Shown here one piece after another: positions 15,301 to 26,288 of a DNA stretch of 64,000 nt. The stretch's first letter is position 1, and every line of letters starts with the position of its first letter. A program made the position numbers and the translations under genes. The stretch lies in NCBI RefSeq assembly GCF_021018895.1, contig NC_079382.1, positions 15,481,501 to 15,545,500 of the forward strand, in the 5' to 3' direction. This DNA is from Seriola aureovittata (Eukaryota > Chordata > Actinopteri > Carangiformes > Carangidae). The notes beneath the pieces were generated by a model, which worked only from the letters and a program-made list of their open reading frames with translations, was not told where the DNA came from and did no database searches.

Positions 15301-16966
15301 ACACTAGGGAGAGAAACATCAGCCTCCACTTATGCAAACATGTTTCAGGGCTTCAGAATAAAAGTGATGTTAATTCCCATTCATGCTATCGCCCTCTCAA
15401 CTGAACTGGAGCTACAGGGCTATTATATCACATTGGTTCACCTTCACTTGCTACAAGACATGATTGCATGTGTATCTGGACCTACGTTATGTTTTCATGC
15501 GCTATACACATTCAATTTTTTTTACCAAAGTCTGTTAGAAATCATTAGAAAAGCTTCTTTATAAGTAAAACCTTTTATAAGTGCACACAGTTGTGGATTC
15601 TATCAAAAGATGCATCTTTGCATCTTGCCTTGCTTCTGGACTTTCTTTCTTTGCACTGATCACAAAGACAAGCTCAGAGAGTATTCATTCAAAATGCCAG
15701 TTATGTTGAATTCAAACAGGAGACTACCAGACATTGACTACGATATAATGCACGAGCAAGCTCACCTAAGGTTGATAATAAACTGAAAAGAATCATAAAG
15801 CTGTAAACTGCCCCAGCCAAACGAGTGCAACAAAGACAAATCAAAACAGCCGGGGACATGTCAATTAAAGATGATCTGTACACACCCACACAGTCCAGAG
15901 AATAAGTCCAATCAGCCAAGAGACTGATATCACTTCTGTGGGTGTATCCTGGCTGTGCAGAGGCTTTAACAAATGAAAAGCAGCTTCCGTTTTGGCCTCA
16001 AAGTGATATGATCCACTTTTACATTTACTCCAGCCCTACAGTGCGTATTGCTTAGCACACCTGCAATCTGATCATTACAAAACATTTACAGGAACACTGA
16101 AATGCAAATTCCGCATATACACAGCAATGTGACAAGCTTTTTCCTGGTTTTGGGGAACCTGATGCTAGTTGGATTTAGAGCTACAATGATAAGCTGATTG
16201 ACAGATCAGTAGAATAATAATTGGAAACTACTGTGTAATAAATTAATAGTTTTAGTAATTTTTCAAGCAAAAACAAACAAATCAATTCCCTGGTACCAGT
16301 TTCTCAAATGTGAGTATTTGATGGTTTTATGGTCATAAGTCAGAGTGTGAGAAATTATAAATGTTTCACTATTTGTTATTTTATAGACCAAACAATCAAT
16401 CAGAGGCATATTAATTGAAAATGAGAATAATCAATTGCAGCAGCAATTGGTTTATTTTAAAAGAAAAAGGGACACTGTGGCATTTAAACACCTGAAACAG
16501 GTGTCTGCTATTGATACAGAGGCATTTGGCTTCAGTAATGTAGCAGTTATTCAGAAAAACAACATGATGGTACATTATTTTCATTATTAATTCAGCTTAT
16601 TAACAAATTTTCTGCTGATTGAATAATCAATCAAACAATATAATAATTTAAATGTTGGTGAAGTGGAAACCTAACACTGAGGAGAGGCGTGAGTATTGCT
16701 GGTCCGTTAGTAGTGATAAGATGTAGAAACCAAATGCAGACAGAGATCTGAAGTCTGTAAGATGTTACATTCATCTAATCTAAACATCACATTCCCAATA
16801 CGATCAAAGGCTGGGAAATATAACTTGTAACTAGGAAACAACTGTGCAGAGTCTCCGATCTGACAGTCACCGTCTTCGATCTCTTCACAGGTCCAACAGA
16901 CCACCAACTCATCGGACATGCAATGAAAACTTAATCCTGCTGGCTTTAGTGCACCTGTTTTTGCCC

Positions 16967-17043
<77 letters not shown>

Positions 17044-20000
17044 CAGAGAGAGTGAGTCTGATCAGACTTCATGCAGATGCACTGCTTTTGTCAACAACAG
17101 GGAAAGGGGGTCAGGTCCAATGACTATACAAGCAAGTAACCACGTAACAGTAATTCCACTAAATACAGTACAAGACTGTTTCTTGGAAAATGTTCATACT
17201 TGGGTGGCTTTCTGAGGTGACTTGTGTAACTGTCGAATTTATTTTTATCAATTCCAGGATGATTCATATTTGACGCATGTAGCTGACAGTTCTCTGAAAT
17301 GCAGTTTTCAAATAATTAAGAATCATCCTGCAAAGTGGGTTAACAAACGAATTACCATAATTTGTTTCACCACTGCCACAGTGCATCTGTGGTGTCCTTC
17401 TGCTGACACAAACTAAATGGACACACAAAAATAGGAGGAAAAAGTGTCGTGTTCAGCACTTACGTCAAAATGCATTTGTGACGGTAGAAAAGGGCATCAG
17501 CAGAACATAAAACACAGAAACCTGAATTAAAAAACACAAAACATGACCTTCTGCAGTGCAGTAGACACGTTGTCGTACAAATGTAGCCTCAATATTGACA
17601 TACAAGTATCTGATGTTAGCTGTCATTATGATGCCATGATATGATAAAATAATACACACTGTGGGCTTGGGAAGGGGGTTAATGATGCACAGCTAAGTGA
17701 AGCGGTTAAGCTCGCAGCAGCAGTGTAGCTTGGCTTGGGTCAGCGTGTTCATCAGTGTACAGTATCTTCAAAAGGAATGAACCTCGGTTGTTTTAGTTAC
17801 GGATAAATGACTTAAACACATATCACTGCGGAGTGCTCTAACCTTACCCACTGAGAGCTTAGCTGAACTCCAGCAGTTGTCATTATTACACAACATTTTT
17901 TGTAGCTATCAAAGATGAGTCTTGTATCTGAAGCTATATGGTAAATTGCTTCTCACAAGTTAACCTGTCTGCAGAGTGGTTGAAACAAATTACAGCCTGT
18001 CTTTGATGTTATACCAAGAGAATCAACACCTCAAGAGGTAGGCTGGATGAGTTTCAGCCAGAGTTCAAGAAACATTTAATGACTCACAGCATGCATCCAT
18101 CTCACACTAACACAGACATACTAACTTTCACTCCTTACTTAAAGTAAGACTATGTAGGCTTTGCTGAGCAGCGGCAACAACGGCCTGTGCATCCACAAGT
18201 GGTAATTACAGGACACTAGAGCATCCAATTTTTGTTGGGCTCTGAGTCCGAGCATTTACAGGTACTGGACGCAATACACCCCTAGAAGCTAGCAGCTCAA
18301 GTTAGCTATGTTAGCAAAGCCTATCAACTGCTCAGGCAACAAACAGACAATCATCATCTCAGTACAAGCAAGCAATCACACTATCCACTCATGTCAGGTC
18401 AGCATTCAGCTAATCCGATTGAGTGAAAACATCTGAATCCACAGCAGTCGTGTGCTAAACTGTATATGCTAGGAGCTAGTCTCTTCGTCCGTACTGAGAA
18501 TACAGGGCTGAAGAACCATAGCTTGTGGTGTGTGACATAGTGTATAGTACATACATAGTAAAGTGTTCTGCACTTCTTGTGGCAGATCATATCCACTCAA
18601 CCCAAGGTGCGGGTGGGAATAAAAGAGGCGCCATTCTCCCTACTACAAGTCAGCATATCATCAAAATGATTTTGAAGCTGTTATTTTGATGTAAAACAGT
18701 TGAATAATGTTGCCTTAATGATACAAACGAAGCCTCCATGAGCAGCTTGAGATTTAACTTCTCATTCAGTTTAGGAGTCAGGCTAAAAAGTTTTTCCAAC
18801 AAATCATCTCAAGAATTATTCTTCTGTACAAATGATCCTTATCATGAAGAATAAGGCGTGTATGATACTAATAACATGATCTATGTTATCTACAAAGCAC
18901 CATTGTTCTGCCTCTCCAGTGGATGTGATGCAACATCCTTCATGTCTGATAACCAATGCTCAGCTTCCAGACTGCATTGTGTCAAGCTGTGAATACATAC
19001 TCCCGTTTCCCTGGCACACATCCTGCATTTCTTGAGTGCAAGTGCACAGGCTGAATGAAGCAGTGAGTCAAAAATATATGTTATATCTGGAACAATGTTA
19101 CCAGAATGAAATATTTGTACTTGCTCCTTATAAATATGCATGTAAATCATTGTTGATTGATCAGTTTATTTTCTTGATTATTTGATGATCAATCATTTGG
19201 TCAAAAAGTGTCCAAAAGCCTAAGACACTTTGAAAATGCTTGTTTTGTCCAATTAACAGTCCAAAACCCAAACATATTTATAATCTCAAAGACGAAGAAA
19301 ACCAGCAAATAATTGCGTTTGGGAAGCCATATGCAAAACATGGATGAATCAATTACTGTATCAGAATAGTTGCTGTTGATGAAGTATTTGATTAATCATC
19401 TATTTGTTGCAACTCTGTTAGAACAAACATGTATCTTTATTGACTTTAAAGAGGTCTGTCTTTTAATATGATCAGGAAAACCACTGACTTACAACATCTT
19501 AGGTTGCAATGAATCAGGCAACTAGATTGGTCAAAATTCATCTCTAAGCATGTCAGATTGTTTGCATTTAAAATGAAATGTTGCTTATACCTATACGTAC
19601 ACAGTGGGACCCTAAAGCTTGAGACCACTTACCCATTCAAGTGCCTGGGAAAGTGGTCTACATGTACATACTTAATAATTTACAGCTGTTTCTTGGAAAG
19701 AAAGGGGAAAGAATCTGTACTGTAAGTGTGAAAGTACAAGTGTGACCTTGGACAAAACCCAAAGCTTTAAAATTCTGTGTGTTGTCCAAATTCAGAGGTC
19801 ATTCACACAGTGCAGGGAGCTGATAGTTACACAATAGTGCCTTGTGAAGGAAAGGTAACAGGGTTAATCGACCCCACTTTGCCCTACTAGCCTTGAGATG
19901 CAGGTCACAATATTTGATGCTTGCACATGCTCCAGGTCTGGTCGACTGCATGCTGACCCATCTACTAGAGCAGTTTAACTTTATATCTATATCGCCGGCA

Positions 20001-22792
20001 TTTATCTTTCCGTAATAATTTACTGCTCAGACCTAAGTTTTTGTCAGTCTGTTCAGTGTTTTGTAATGTGGCTTATATCTGACAGCAGTCTAAACAACCG
20101 CTTCTGACACACGTGCCAGAAAACAATGCCAAAGAACACCTGACACATTTGCACTTAAGTATACAAACGAAAAGAGGGCCATTTAAATTAGTGACCTTGC
20201 ATGTCATGTCATCATGCTGCTGCACTGTGTCATACCTGGGCTTATCTCATATGCCTACGTGTAACTCAAATGCTTCTTTTATTTTGAGTCTGCGGCTTCT
20301 TTTAAGTCCATTTTAAGGCTCATAACTTTGCACTCACATTCGCCTGGCTCCATTCAGTCATTTCTTTTTATACAGATCACATGGGTACATCGAATGAGTT
20401 TTGTGGCACTGAGGTGACATTTAAATGATTATGTAGATACCTCAATGCTCCTTAATAACTGACTGATGACGCACATTAACTCAAATCTGGTTTATGTCAG
20501 AATAAGAACCAAAAATCAGCAATCAGCATTAAGACATGTTTTTATTAGTTTTACACTGTAGTAAATACAGATCCCTGTCACACAGGCAGATTTTAAATAA
20601 TTAACATGATTTGGACCATTTTACCTGCTGTTTGAATGTATCCTAAAACTCAGCTGTATGTATAAATGTATAAATTTAATTCATATGAGAAGTACCAGAC
20701 TATGAATTACAAAATATTACATCTGATTGTCGCAATTAAACTTGAGTCCTCATTTACATGCTACGCCTGTATAGTGTTTCACTTCCAAACACTCACAGGT
20801 CTGTAACACATATTGCTCAACAAAAGACCAGGTGTTCTATAGGCTGAAAGCTTTGCAATATTAATCAGTGTGCCTTGTTGCTCCCCATGTTCACCACTTC
20901 AGCAATTTGTAAGCATTTGCTCAGAGCTGTGTGCAACCAAACACCACTGACAACCTGAATCACTTCAAGATATTCAACCAGCCAGTTGAGAAGAATCAAC
21001 AGACGTACTTTCTCTGTACAGTTACAAAAAGAAAAATTCCTTCACCATGACTGTATTTAGTAAATCTAGTATTTAAGGTCACAGCTTATTTTCGTTTTCC
21101 ATTAACCTTGATTAATCAATTAGACTATAAAATATAAAGAAATTTGCCGTCATATTTTTTGAGAGCCCAAGGTGATGTCTTCAGGTGTTTTGTTTTGTCA
21201 AAACCAAAATTTCAAAACACAAAGGTGATTCATTTACTGTCATACAGCACAAAGAAAAGCAGCAAATCCTCACATTTGAGAATCTGGAACTCAAAAATCT
21301 GGCATTTCTCTTGAAAATCACCCTAAACAATTACCCAGTTATCAAAACAGTATGATTAATCAGTTATTTGTTGTAGCTCTACAAGTAATACTCCTTTTAA
21401 GCGGAGGCAAAGGAGGACCACATGCAGCAAAAATACAAAATGTGACCATGTGTAACTACACAAATAAAAACCAGACTGAGCTATGCTTTTCAAGGTAAGG
21501 AGGTTTTTCACAGAATCACTGTAATAGAGGAAAGTAATCTTGCTTTGAATGGAAATGCTCTATTGAAAGTGGAGGGAAAAGCAGCTGTGCCACTTAAAAT
21601 TCAAAAGAAAGAAGAGCATTTTTATTCATTTTTTCTTCGACTATCTCATTTTTATTCAACCATCTGCCCTAACCCTGTCACTGACTTATTTCTAATTCAG
21701 GAAGAAAAATACTTGGTGACAGAGGGCAGTGGGATAGCAACTACACATTGGTGTCAGTGTTCATACAGTGACCAGTACTCATCAGCTGGGGAGAAGTTAG
21801 CCTCAATTTGTGCCTCTCATGTATTGACATTTGAGTGTTTGAAAAGACGGTTGCTTAACAGCACTTACCAGCATCCTCAATACTATTCTTCTCAGCTGGA
21901 TGAAAAAAATTATGTCTGCTGCAGAGCAAAAAGATTTTTCACCAGTTTCTAAAGCTGCAACTGTATTTCCTAATCTCCTAAGGTAGAAGGAAATGACATG
22001 TCTTTGTTCTTTTTGTAAAAAACAAGAAGCATATTAATGCATGACATTATACTATAATTTCTGATATATGCAATACACCAAATGTAACTAATAATAGCAA
22101 TATTGATAAAGCTTCAATTTTGGTTCATGTTGTAGAACTTAATCAAAGACATATATCATTCTACAGCTATCATCTTTGTTTGGACAAGAAAGCAGCATCA
22201 TAACTGTTTTAATGTGCAGCAAACGCAACATTTTTCATCCAGATGTTTTGAAGAGTCTAACCAGGGGTTTTGGACATATCTTCAGAAGAACAGCAAGTTT
22301 TGTTATAAAATATTCCAGGTTTGATGAGGTTTATATTTTTCAGTGCAACAGATGTTTATCTTTGTGATTCAAGTGTAAATTCGTGAAGCACAAATAAGGG
22401 CTAGGATGCAACTTCACAGCTTTTAGAGCAATTCTGCGCACGCTTACCCATCAGCAAACTGCTACCATTAGGTCCAGTGTGCAAATATATTTCTGCATGC
22501 AAGCAGAGCAAGAAAGCACATGGACCAATGGCAATATGCATGAATCTATCTTACCTGTATAGCCTGCAATCCAGCCCCATGAAGACACCATGGCCAGCAA
22601 CCATTTGAACATAATTCCTTCAATGTGCCAGAAAGTGGAGCTGTCCCATATTCTCAGCGGCTGGAGAAGCAGCAGGTATAAGCAGTACGATGGGATGGCT
22701 ACACAGTTGTTGAAGAACATAAACACAAAACGGAGCACAGCCGTGAGCAGAACCCAGCCCAGTTTGCTGGCCCCGTCCAAGAGCTGTGCCAT
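393..22792 (-). CDS. LPGAT1: lysophosphatidylglycerol acyltransferase 1 (5' part, partial)
   Basis: Membrane-bound glycerophospholipid acyltransferase of the ER (PlsC/AGPAT family), known to acylate lysophospholipids with acyl-CoA. Coding exons in order are 22792-22555, 5742-5624, 3685-3590 and 672-393, giving residues 1-244 of roughly 370. All joins keep frame (phases 1, 0, 0, 1) and all sites are GT-AG. Seen: a hydrophobic N-terminus (residues about 11-45), the family sequence VAIPSY at 31-36, the catalytic HX4D motif (H101, D106, in NHQSTGD), [10 protein letters not shown] in the third exon, and the glycerophosphate-binding LFPEGG motif at 181-186 followed by [10 protein letters not shown]. 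The start ATG (22792) lies 15 nt inside an exon whose acceptor follows base 22808. It has A at -3 and matches the start of the human protein. The C-terminal exons lie outside the window. The identification rests on near-identity of several segments to human LPGAT1 as I remember it. Confidence 0.95.
673..3589 (-). other. LPGAT1: LPGAT1 intron
   Basis: 2.9 kb intron between the third and fourth visible coding exons. It contains a 14 bp perfect palindrome (AGCACACGTGTGCT, 2048-2061) centred on a CACGTG E-box. Otherwise I see only unremarkable AT-rich sequence and no supported gene. Confidence 0.7.
3686..5623 (-). other. LPGAT1: LPGAT1 intron
   Basis: 1.9 kb intron between the second and third coding exons. 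It has a short poly-A run near 5026 and AT-rich simple sequence near 5140-5160. No gene or strong element is recognised. Confidence 0.7.
5808..5960. repeat. possible dispersed repeat
   Basis: The stretch beginning at the CCCTGTGGAGTTTACTT sequence resembles a repeat I have seen scattered in fish introns. Only one copy is evident in the window, so the assignment is from memory and weak. Confidence 0.3.
10222..10420. mobile_element. miniature DNA-transposon-like element (fragment)
   Basis: The sequence starts ATAGCCGCATTTCCACCACA and then carries repeated GGAACC blocks (CAGGAACCAGG at about 10240 and 10283) and AGTACCTGG/AGTACTTT blocks. This pattern matches a non-autonomous DNA transposon common in fish, possibly of the ISL2EU/Harbinger type. 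The matching far end is not obvious, so this copy is probably truncated. The family name is tentative. Confidence 0.5.
11043..11235. repeat. degraded GGCGATATGG-type repeat
   Basis: The stretch starts GGGCGATATGGCCTTAAACA and is followed by a CATGATATTT block. This resembles the head of a widespread fish element with alternating ATATCG-like motifs. It is strongly degraded and its right end is uncertain. Confidence 0.35.
11612..11880 (+). repeat. GCAGCTCT-tail dispersed element, copy A
   Basis: Contains a TCGATTAACTCGATTCAT head, a CTTGCTTTGTCTGACCAACA middle, AGCAACAAATCCTCA, and a tail with TTAATCGATTATTAAAATAG ending at CTAATTGTTGCAGCTCT. The same order of blocks recurs in the other copies listed below. 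It is a non-coding miniature element. Confidence 0.7.
14652..14855 (+). repeat. dispersed fish repeat (CCATC-TAATAGTTGTTGAG type)
   Basis: Blocks in order are ACTTCATGGCATTGGAGGAA, AGTGAGAGGGTTTATCAAAG, GGAACCACAAATACATCTAT, ATGGCAATCCATCTAATAGT, TGTTGAGATATTTCAGTCTG and GTGGTGGGCTGACC. They follow the order of a repeat I know from many fish genomes. The family class is not known to me. Confidence 0.6.
16178..16443 (-). repeat. GCAGCTCT-tail dispersed element, copy B
   Basis: Reverse-oriented copy. It starts GAGCTACAATGATAAGCTGA, has CCAGTTTCTCAAATGTGAG in the middle and ends with GACCAAACAATCAATCAGAG and an AATCAATTGCAGCAGC tail. It is diverged from the other copies. Confidence 0.6.
16969..17036 (+). 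repeat. (TG)34 microsatellite
   Basis: A 68 nt uninterrupted TG dinucleotide run, followed by a short GA-rich tail to about 17052. The open frames across it on both strands translate as alternating Cys-Val or Thr-His and are artefacts of the repeat. Confidence 0.98.
19150..19416 (+). repeat. GCAGCTCT-tail dispersed element, copy C
   Basis: Contains TTGATTATTTGATGATCAAT, TTGTTTTGTCCAATTAACAG, CAAAACCCAAACATATTTAT and the tail ATTTGTTGCAACTCTG. The block order is the same as in copies A and D. Confidence 0.65.
21101..21384 (+). repeat. GCAGCTCT-tail dispersed element, copy D
   Basis: One of the better copies: TTGATTAATCAATTAGACTA head, GGTGATGTCTTCAGGTGTTT, TTCATTTACTGTCATACAGC, CACATTTGAGAATCTGGAAC, and tail CAGTTATTTGTTGTAGCTCT. 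Confidence 0.7.
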
Positions 22793-22807
22793 CCTGATAC
22801 ACACCGT
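22555..22807 (-). other. LPGAT1: LPGAT1 exon 2 (start-codon exon)
   Basis: The acceptor is the TTACAG whose G is the complement of base 22808. After it come 15 nt of leader, then ATG at 22792 and 238 coding nt ending at the donor GTAAGA read on the minus strand. The coding part gives 79 complete residues plus one base. The open frame continues upstream on the genome past the acceptor, but that part is intronic. Confidence 0.85.
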
Positions 22808-23478
22808 CTGTAACAGAGACACAGCAGCTGTTAACATCTCGGCTTAGCTTGTGTGACAAAAGACAAAACGAGTCCTGTGTGTACATAACATTAGCCTTAC
22901 TGTAAACAAACTGATTTGCTCTGAACAGGACACGAATCCGCAGAATAACCCAATGACATACCACACACTGAGGAGGGAGTCTGCCGCGAACCGGTTGAGG
23001 GTGAGGCTATTTCACGGAATTTAAATTAAACGCGCGTAGTGGACGCTATTTTCTGATTTTTAATCAATAGGATTTATTCCTGACTGTAGCTGTTTGTTAT
23101 TCGTGACTGCCCAATAGCTAGCTGCCTAGCCGTACCAGTAATGCATGCAAAGACAGGACCATAAAAGGACCAGTCGCACGGGACGTGGTCATGACATGCT
23201 AGCTAGCAGTAGGCTGAGTTAGCATAACGGGAGCAGATGTCATCAAACGTGTCAGGTGTGACAACCCTTGGGTTATAACATTATTGCTAAACATACTGAC
23301 ACACACAATGAAGGAAATAATAAACGTAAGTGCTTATGTATTTTATGAGACAATGCCAAACGTTAACTCGGGCGCTGGATGTCTGGAGGCTGGTGCAAAA
23401 CTCAATATCCGTGTATTTCACCCAGAATATAGTCCGGCCCTTTACTTTACTTTAAGTGTGGTAGCTAATGTTACTCAC

Positions 23479-24110
23479 CCCAATTAGTGTCACTGAAGCA
23501 TCCAAGGACAGTCGGGGATGTAGCTAATTGCTGGAGCGAGATAAACTATATCACGTGTAGCTCTCCTAAACGGTTAATTTAGCAATTTTTGCTAGTTGAC
23601 ATGTTCCCTTTCTATCAAATCCGGGGATAGCGATGGAAACGTGTGATAACGTTACAACAAACCCCGTAATGTAAAACTGCAGTTGCAGCCATTTAGCTAA
23701 CGTTATCCAGGGCTGCTCGGGCACGGTGTCTCCCGGCGGGCACCGTTAGCTCGCTAGCTAGCAAGCAGGCAGCTCCGCTTGAGCGTCGCTGACTCCATCT
23801 CAGTCAGAGACACCGGGATAAATCCACCAATGCATCATCATCATCGTCGTCGTCGTTGTCGTCAAGTTAGCTAGCTACTGAGCTCCCATTAACGAATACG
23901 AGCGAGAGGCGATTCAGGCCGGGCCTCTGATCAACGCCGCTCGTTAGCCAAACGCTACACAACGTACACACGACATATGCACATCAGATTCGAATAACAG
24001 CGATATTTCGTTTCTCTGCTGGCATCACCCGTTATCTCTCTCCAGTCCCGATTCACATCGCGTCAACGCACAAAAAAGATCAACACGCTGAGAACGGAAA
24101 CGCGTCCGTC
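23479..24110 (-). promoter_or_regulatory. LPGAT1: LPGAT1 CpG-rich promoter and probable non-coding first exon
   Basis: The interval of roughly 22980-24110 is much richer in CG dinucleotides than its flanks, as expected for a vertebrate gene start. The LPGAT1 start-codon exon has an acceptor upstream of its ATG, so a non-coding exon must lie here. A good minus-strand donor (GG|GTGAGTAA) places its 3' end at 23479. The 5' end is not visible. The interval also contains a CATCATCATCATCGTCGTCG run (about 23832-23863). The exon is inference. Confidence 0.5.
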
Positions 24111-24214
24111 TTGCCTTCAAAATAAAAGCTTCAGTTGTAAGGTTTCATGCACGAATAGTGAAATAAGTGAAAGGGCTAAAAAAAAAAAACCTGATGCTTT
24201 ATATCCTGCTGGGT

Positions 24215-24690
24215 AGTTTGATTTATAATAATGTATCATAATTAATTTGTGAATCATATTTTCTATAAATAATTTAGATCTGCAAAGTAACAAATTTTTT
24301 AAGCTGCCAAATAAATATAGTGCAGTAAAAAGTACATTTGCCTCTAAATGTAGTGGAGTAGAAGTATAACATAAAATGAAATGGAAATACTCAAGTTAGG
24401 TACAAGTACCTCAATTTTGTCCTTTTGTGTCTTTTAAGTTATCATCTATTGCCAAATGAGGTAACACAATGGTGATTGAGCCTATTACCAACCGATGAAA
24501 TTATATACAAGTCCTTGCATTTTACAGTTTTATGAACTGGGTCGCTGGTATGACTCACTCACAAAATCACTACCACAAACGTTAGTGGTTCAAAAACAAA
24601 CCTGATAATGAAACTGAGATCTGCGATATTGCTACTTTAAGTCGGTACTTAAGTAAATGTACTTAGTTACTTCCCACAACTGGCCATTCA
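24215..24690 (-). repeat. AAGTAACTAAGTACATTTAC-type fish repeat, interrupted
   Basis: Read on the minus strand it begins AGTTGTGGGAAGTAACTAAG and continues TACATTTACTTAAGTACC. After about 200 nt of unrelated sequence (about 24421-24625) it resumes with GAGGTACTTGTACCTAACTT, CTTCTACTCCACTACATTTA and GTACTTTTTACTGCACTA. It is the same family as 34978-35260 in the opposite orientation. The unrelated middle looks like a later insertion. Confidence 0.65.
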
Positions 24691-25920
24691 TGTTAGGATT
24701 ATATTGTTTGATTCATTTTTAGTTGGTTTAGTTGGTATAGTACTTTGCATTACCTTTAATTCTGAATGTTGAGAATAAATCAACCTGCCTTAGTTGAAAT
24801 TGTACCTAAGTAGTGCAAATTCCCCAACAAAGTTGCAAATAATAGAATTAACACTGTGAACCTGAATCTCCCATTTATGAGGCCCCTTGGCAGTTATCCA
24901 CTTTGCCCCACTGAAAAATCTGGCATCAGAAGTTACAACAAAATTTGGAAGTCTAACAGAAAAAAAAAAATCAATATACTTAAAATTCTAGTAGCCGAGT
25001 CAACAATTAATAGTCAATGTGCATACCAGGAGGCATGTCCCAACTGTTTTTCTTATTTATACTACTATGAATTTGTAAAGAATATTAACAGAATAAATAA
25101 ACTATTATGCCTGGTTTTGTAAATTGTTAACGTGTCAAGCAGCTAATTCCATTGCATTAACAAAGAGAAGATAACAGCATCCTAGATTTGTCATCAGAAT
25201 GTGATGAAAATGTTTCCTGTATTGAAAATAAGGGTACCTAATTTCTGACTGTTGCCAAATGATCAATGTGAACATATCGAACATCTAAATTTTAATATTA
25301 AATAGAAATTTCCTTGATGGTTTAATGAGATAATAATTGACTTGGTACAACCAGTACCTAGTTTTTATTTTGAAAAACACGTGCGGAAGCTTCATTTTTA
25401 CTCCCTGTCACTTGACACTCTGGTGTTCACCTCCAGCCTCTAACCATTAAGTGCGCAGACTCCTTGATTCAAGTGCTGATGGTTTCAGTATTAATGGACA
25501 AGAAACTGTTTTTATAATTTTGTGACTAAGTCTTATGACTTCATCTTAAGTCATCTGGACCAATTCCCAGCTGCAAATTGTTTTCAGATTACATCATCAT
25601 CAGTGTGGGTGTGTGTTTTCACGATTAAAATCACTGAATTTACTTGCTTTTAAACCAGAAGCATCATAGGCAACAGAGTTCGCATCATTATTAAAGTATG
25701 TGAGAAGATATAGAACTGGGGTGTCATAACTGTTGGTGAAAATAACAAGCATAGGATGGGTCAGCATGATGATGTACACTGTAAAATAGTAAAGGTAAAT
25801 TTATCTAGCGGAAATAGACTAGATGCTGACCATTTAACATTATGATTCAGACAAGTGTGGAATTGACATCAGAGATTTTAGTACTCTTCAGACAAAGATG
25901 TTCAGTAAATGACTTAGCTC

Positions 25921-25933
25921 TGCCCCCTGGTGG
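25921..25933 (-). promoter_or_regulatory. CTCF-type motif
   Basis: On the minus strand the sequence CCACCAGGGGGCA matches every position of the CTCF core CCASYAGRKGGCR. It lies in the intergenic gap between the LPGAT1 promoter and the INTS7 3' end, a sensible place for a boundary. Occupancy cannot be judged from sequence alone, and such cores can also be spread by repeats. Confidence 0.5.
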
Positions 25934-26207
25934 CACTCTGTTATTACACTTATTGTAGAGTAGATTACAGTAAATCCAAGGACATTTGTACTAAATTGTC
26001 CTGGAGATCACTGCATGCATGAAATATGATTTGATTAAGAATATGGAGAAGCAATTACAAGCAATTTAGCATTTTCTGGTGGGCGATATTCACCTTCAGG
26101 TTATACAGAAGGCCAATAATGTATGGAGTGAAGGAATCATGTTCTAAATAAGTGCATTATCCTTGCTTCACACATTTTAGAAGAATTACACGCAATTAAA
26201 TCTGGTC

Positions 26208-26213
26208 TTTTAA
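26208..26213 (-). terminator. INTS7: possible INTS7 poly(A) signal
   Basis: ATTAAA on the minus strand about 76 nt after the INTS7 stop codon. It is a common variant signal, but in AT-rich sequence it could be chance. Confidence 0.3.
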
Positions 26214-26288
26214 TTATTCAAAAAAATATTTACTTAATCAGTTTTTACAAAACAAAACAGGTCAAGCACAAAAGTTAAAGCACATTTA

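Larger units (their letters stand above)
5743..22554 (-). other. LPGAT1: LPGAT1 long intron (16.8 kb)
   Basis: The intron separates the start-codon exon from the HX4D exon. I found no supported protein-coding gene inside it. It holds the repeats listed separately: four copies of the GCAGCTCT-tail element, a miniature element at about 10222, a dispersed repeat at 14652-14855 and the TG microsatellite at 16969. Small simple repeats include CTAT/CATC units at about 5962-5982 and AAGG units near 7170. The longest open frames here look like chance. Confidence 0.75.
24700..26288. other. LPGAT1-INTS7 intergenic spacer
   Basis: AT-rich spacer between the LPGAT1 promoter and the INTS7 3' end. Beyond the CTCF-type motif and a possible INTS7 poly(A) signal I see no gene or recognisable element. 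Confidence 0.6.

Noticed and set aside
16707..17215. Open frames with long Thr-His or Cys-Val runs on both strands
   Set aside because: They translate the TG microsatellite and are artefacts.
21545..21952. 135-codon plus-strand open frame in the LPGAT1 intron
   Set aside because: No similarity recognised; low-complexity start and no supporting signals.
22793..22837. Upstream in-frame ATG extending the LPGAT1 N-terminus
   Set aside because: A good acceptor (TTACAG) lies between it and the accepted ATG, so the extra codons at 22808-22837 are intronic. The human protein start matches the downstream ATG.
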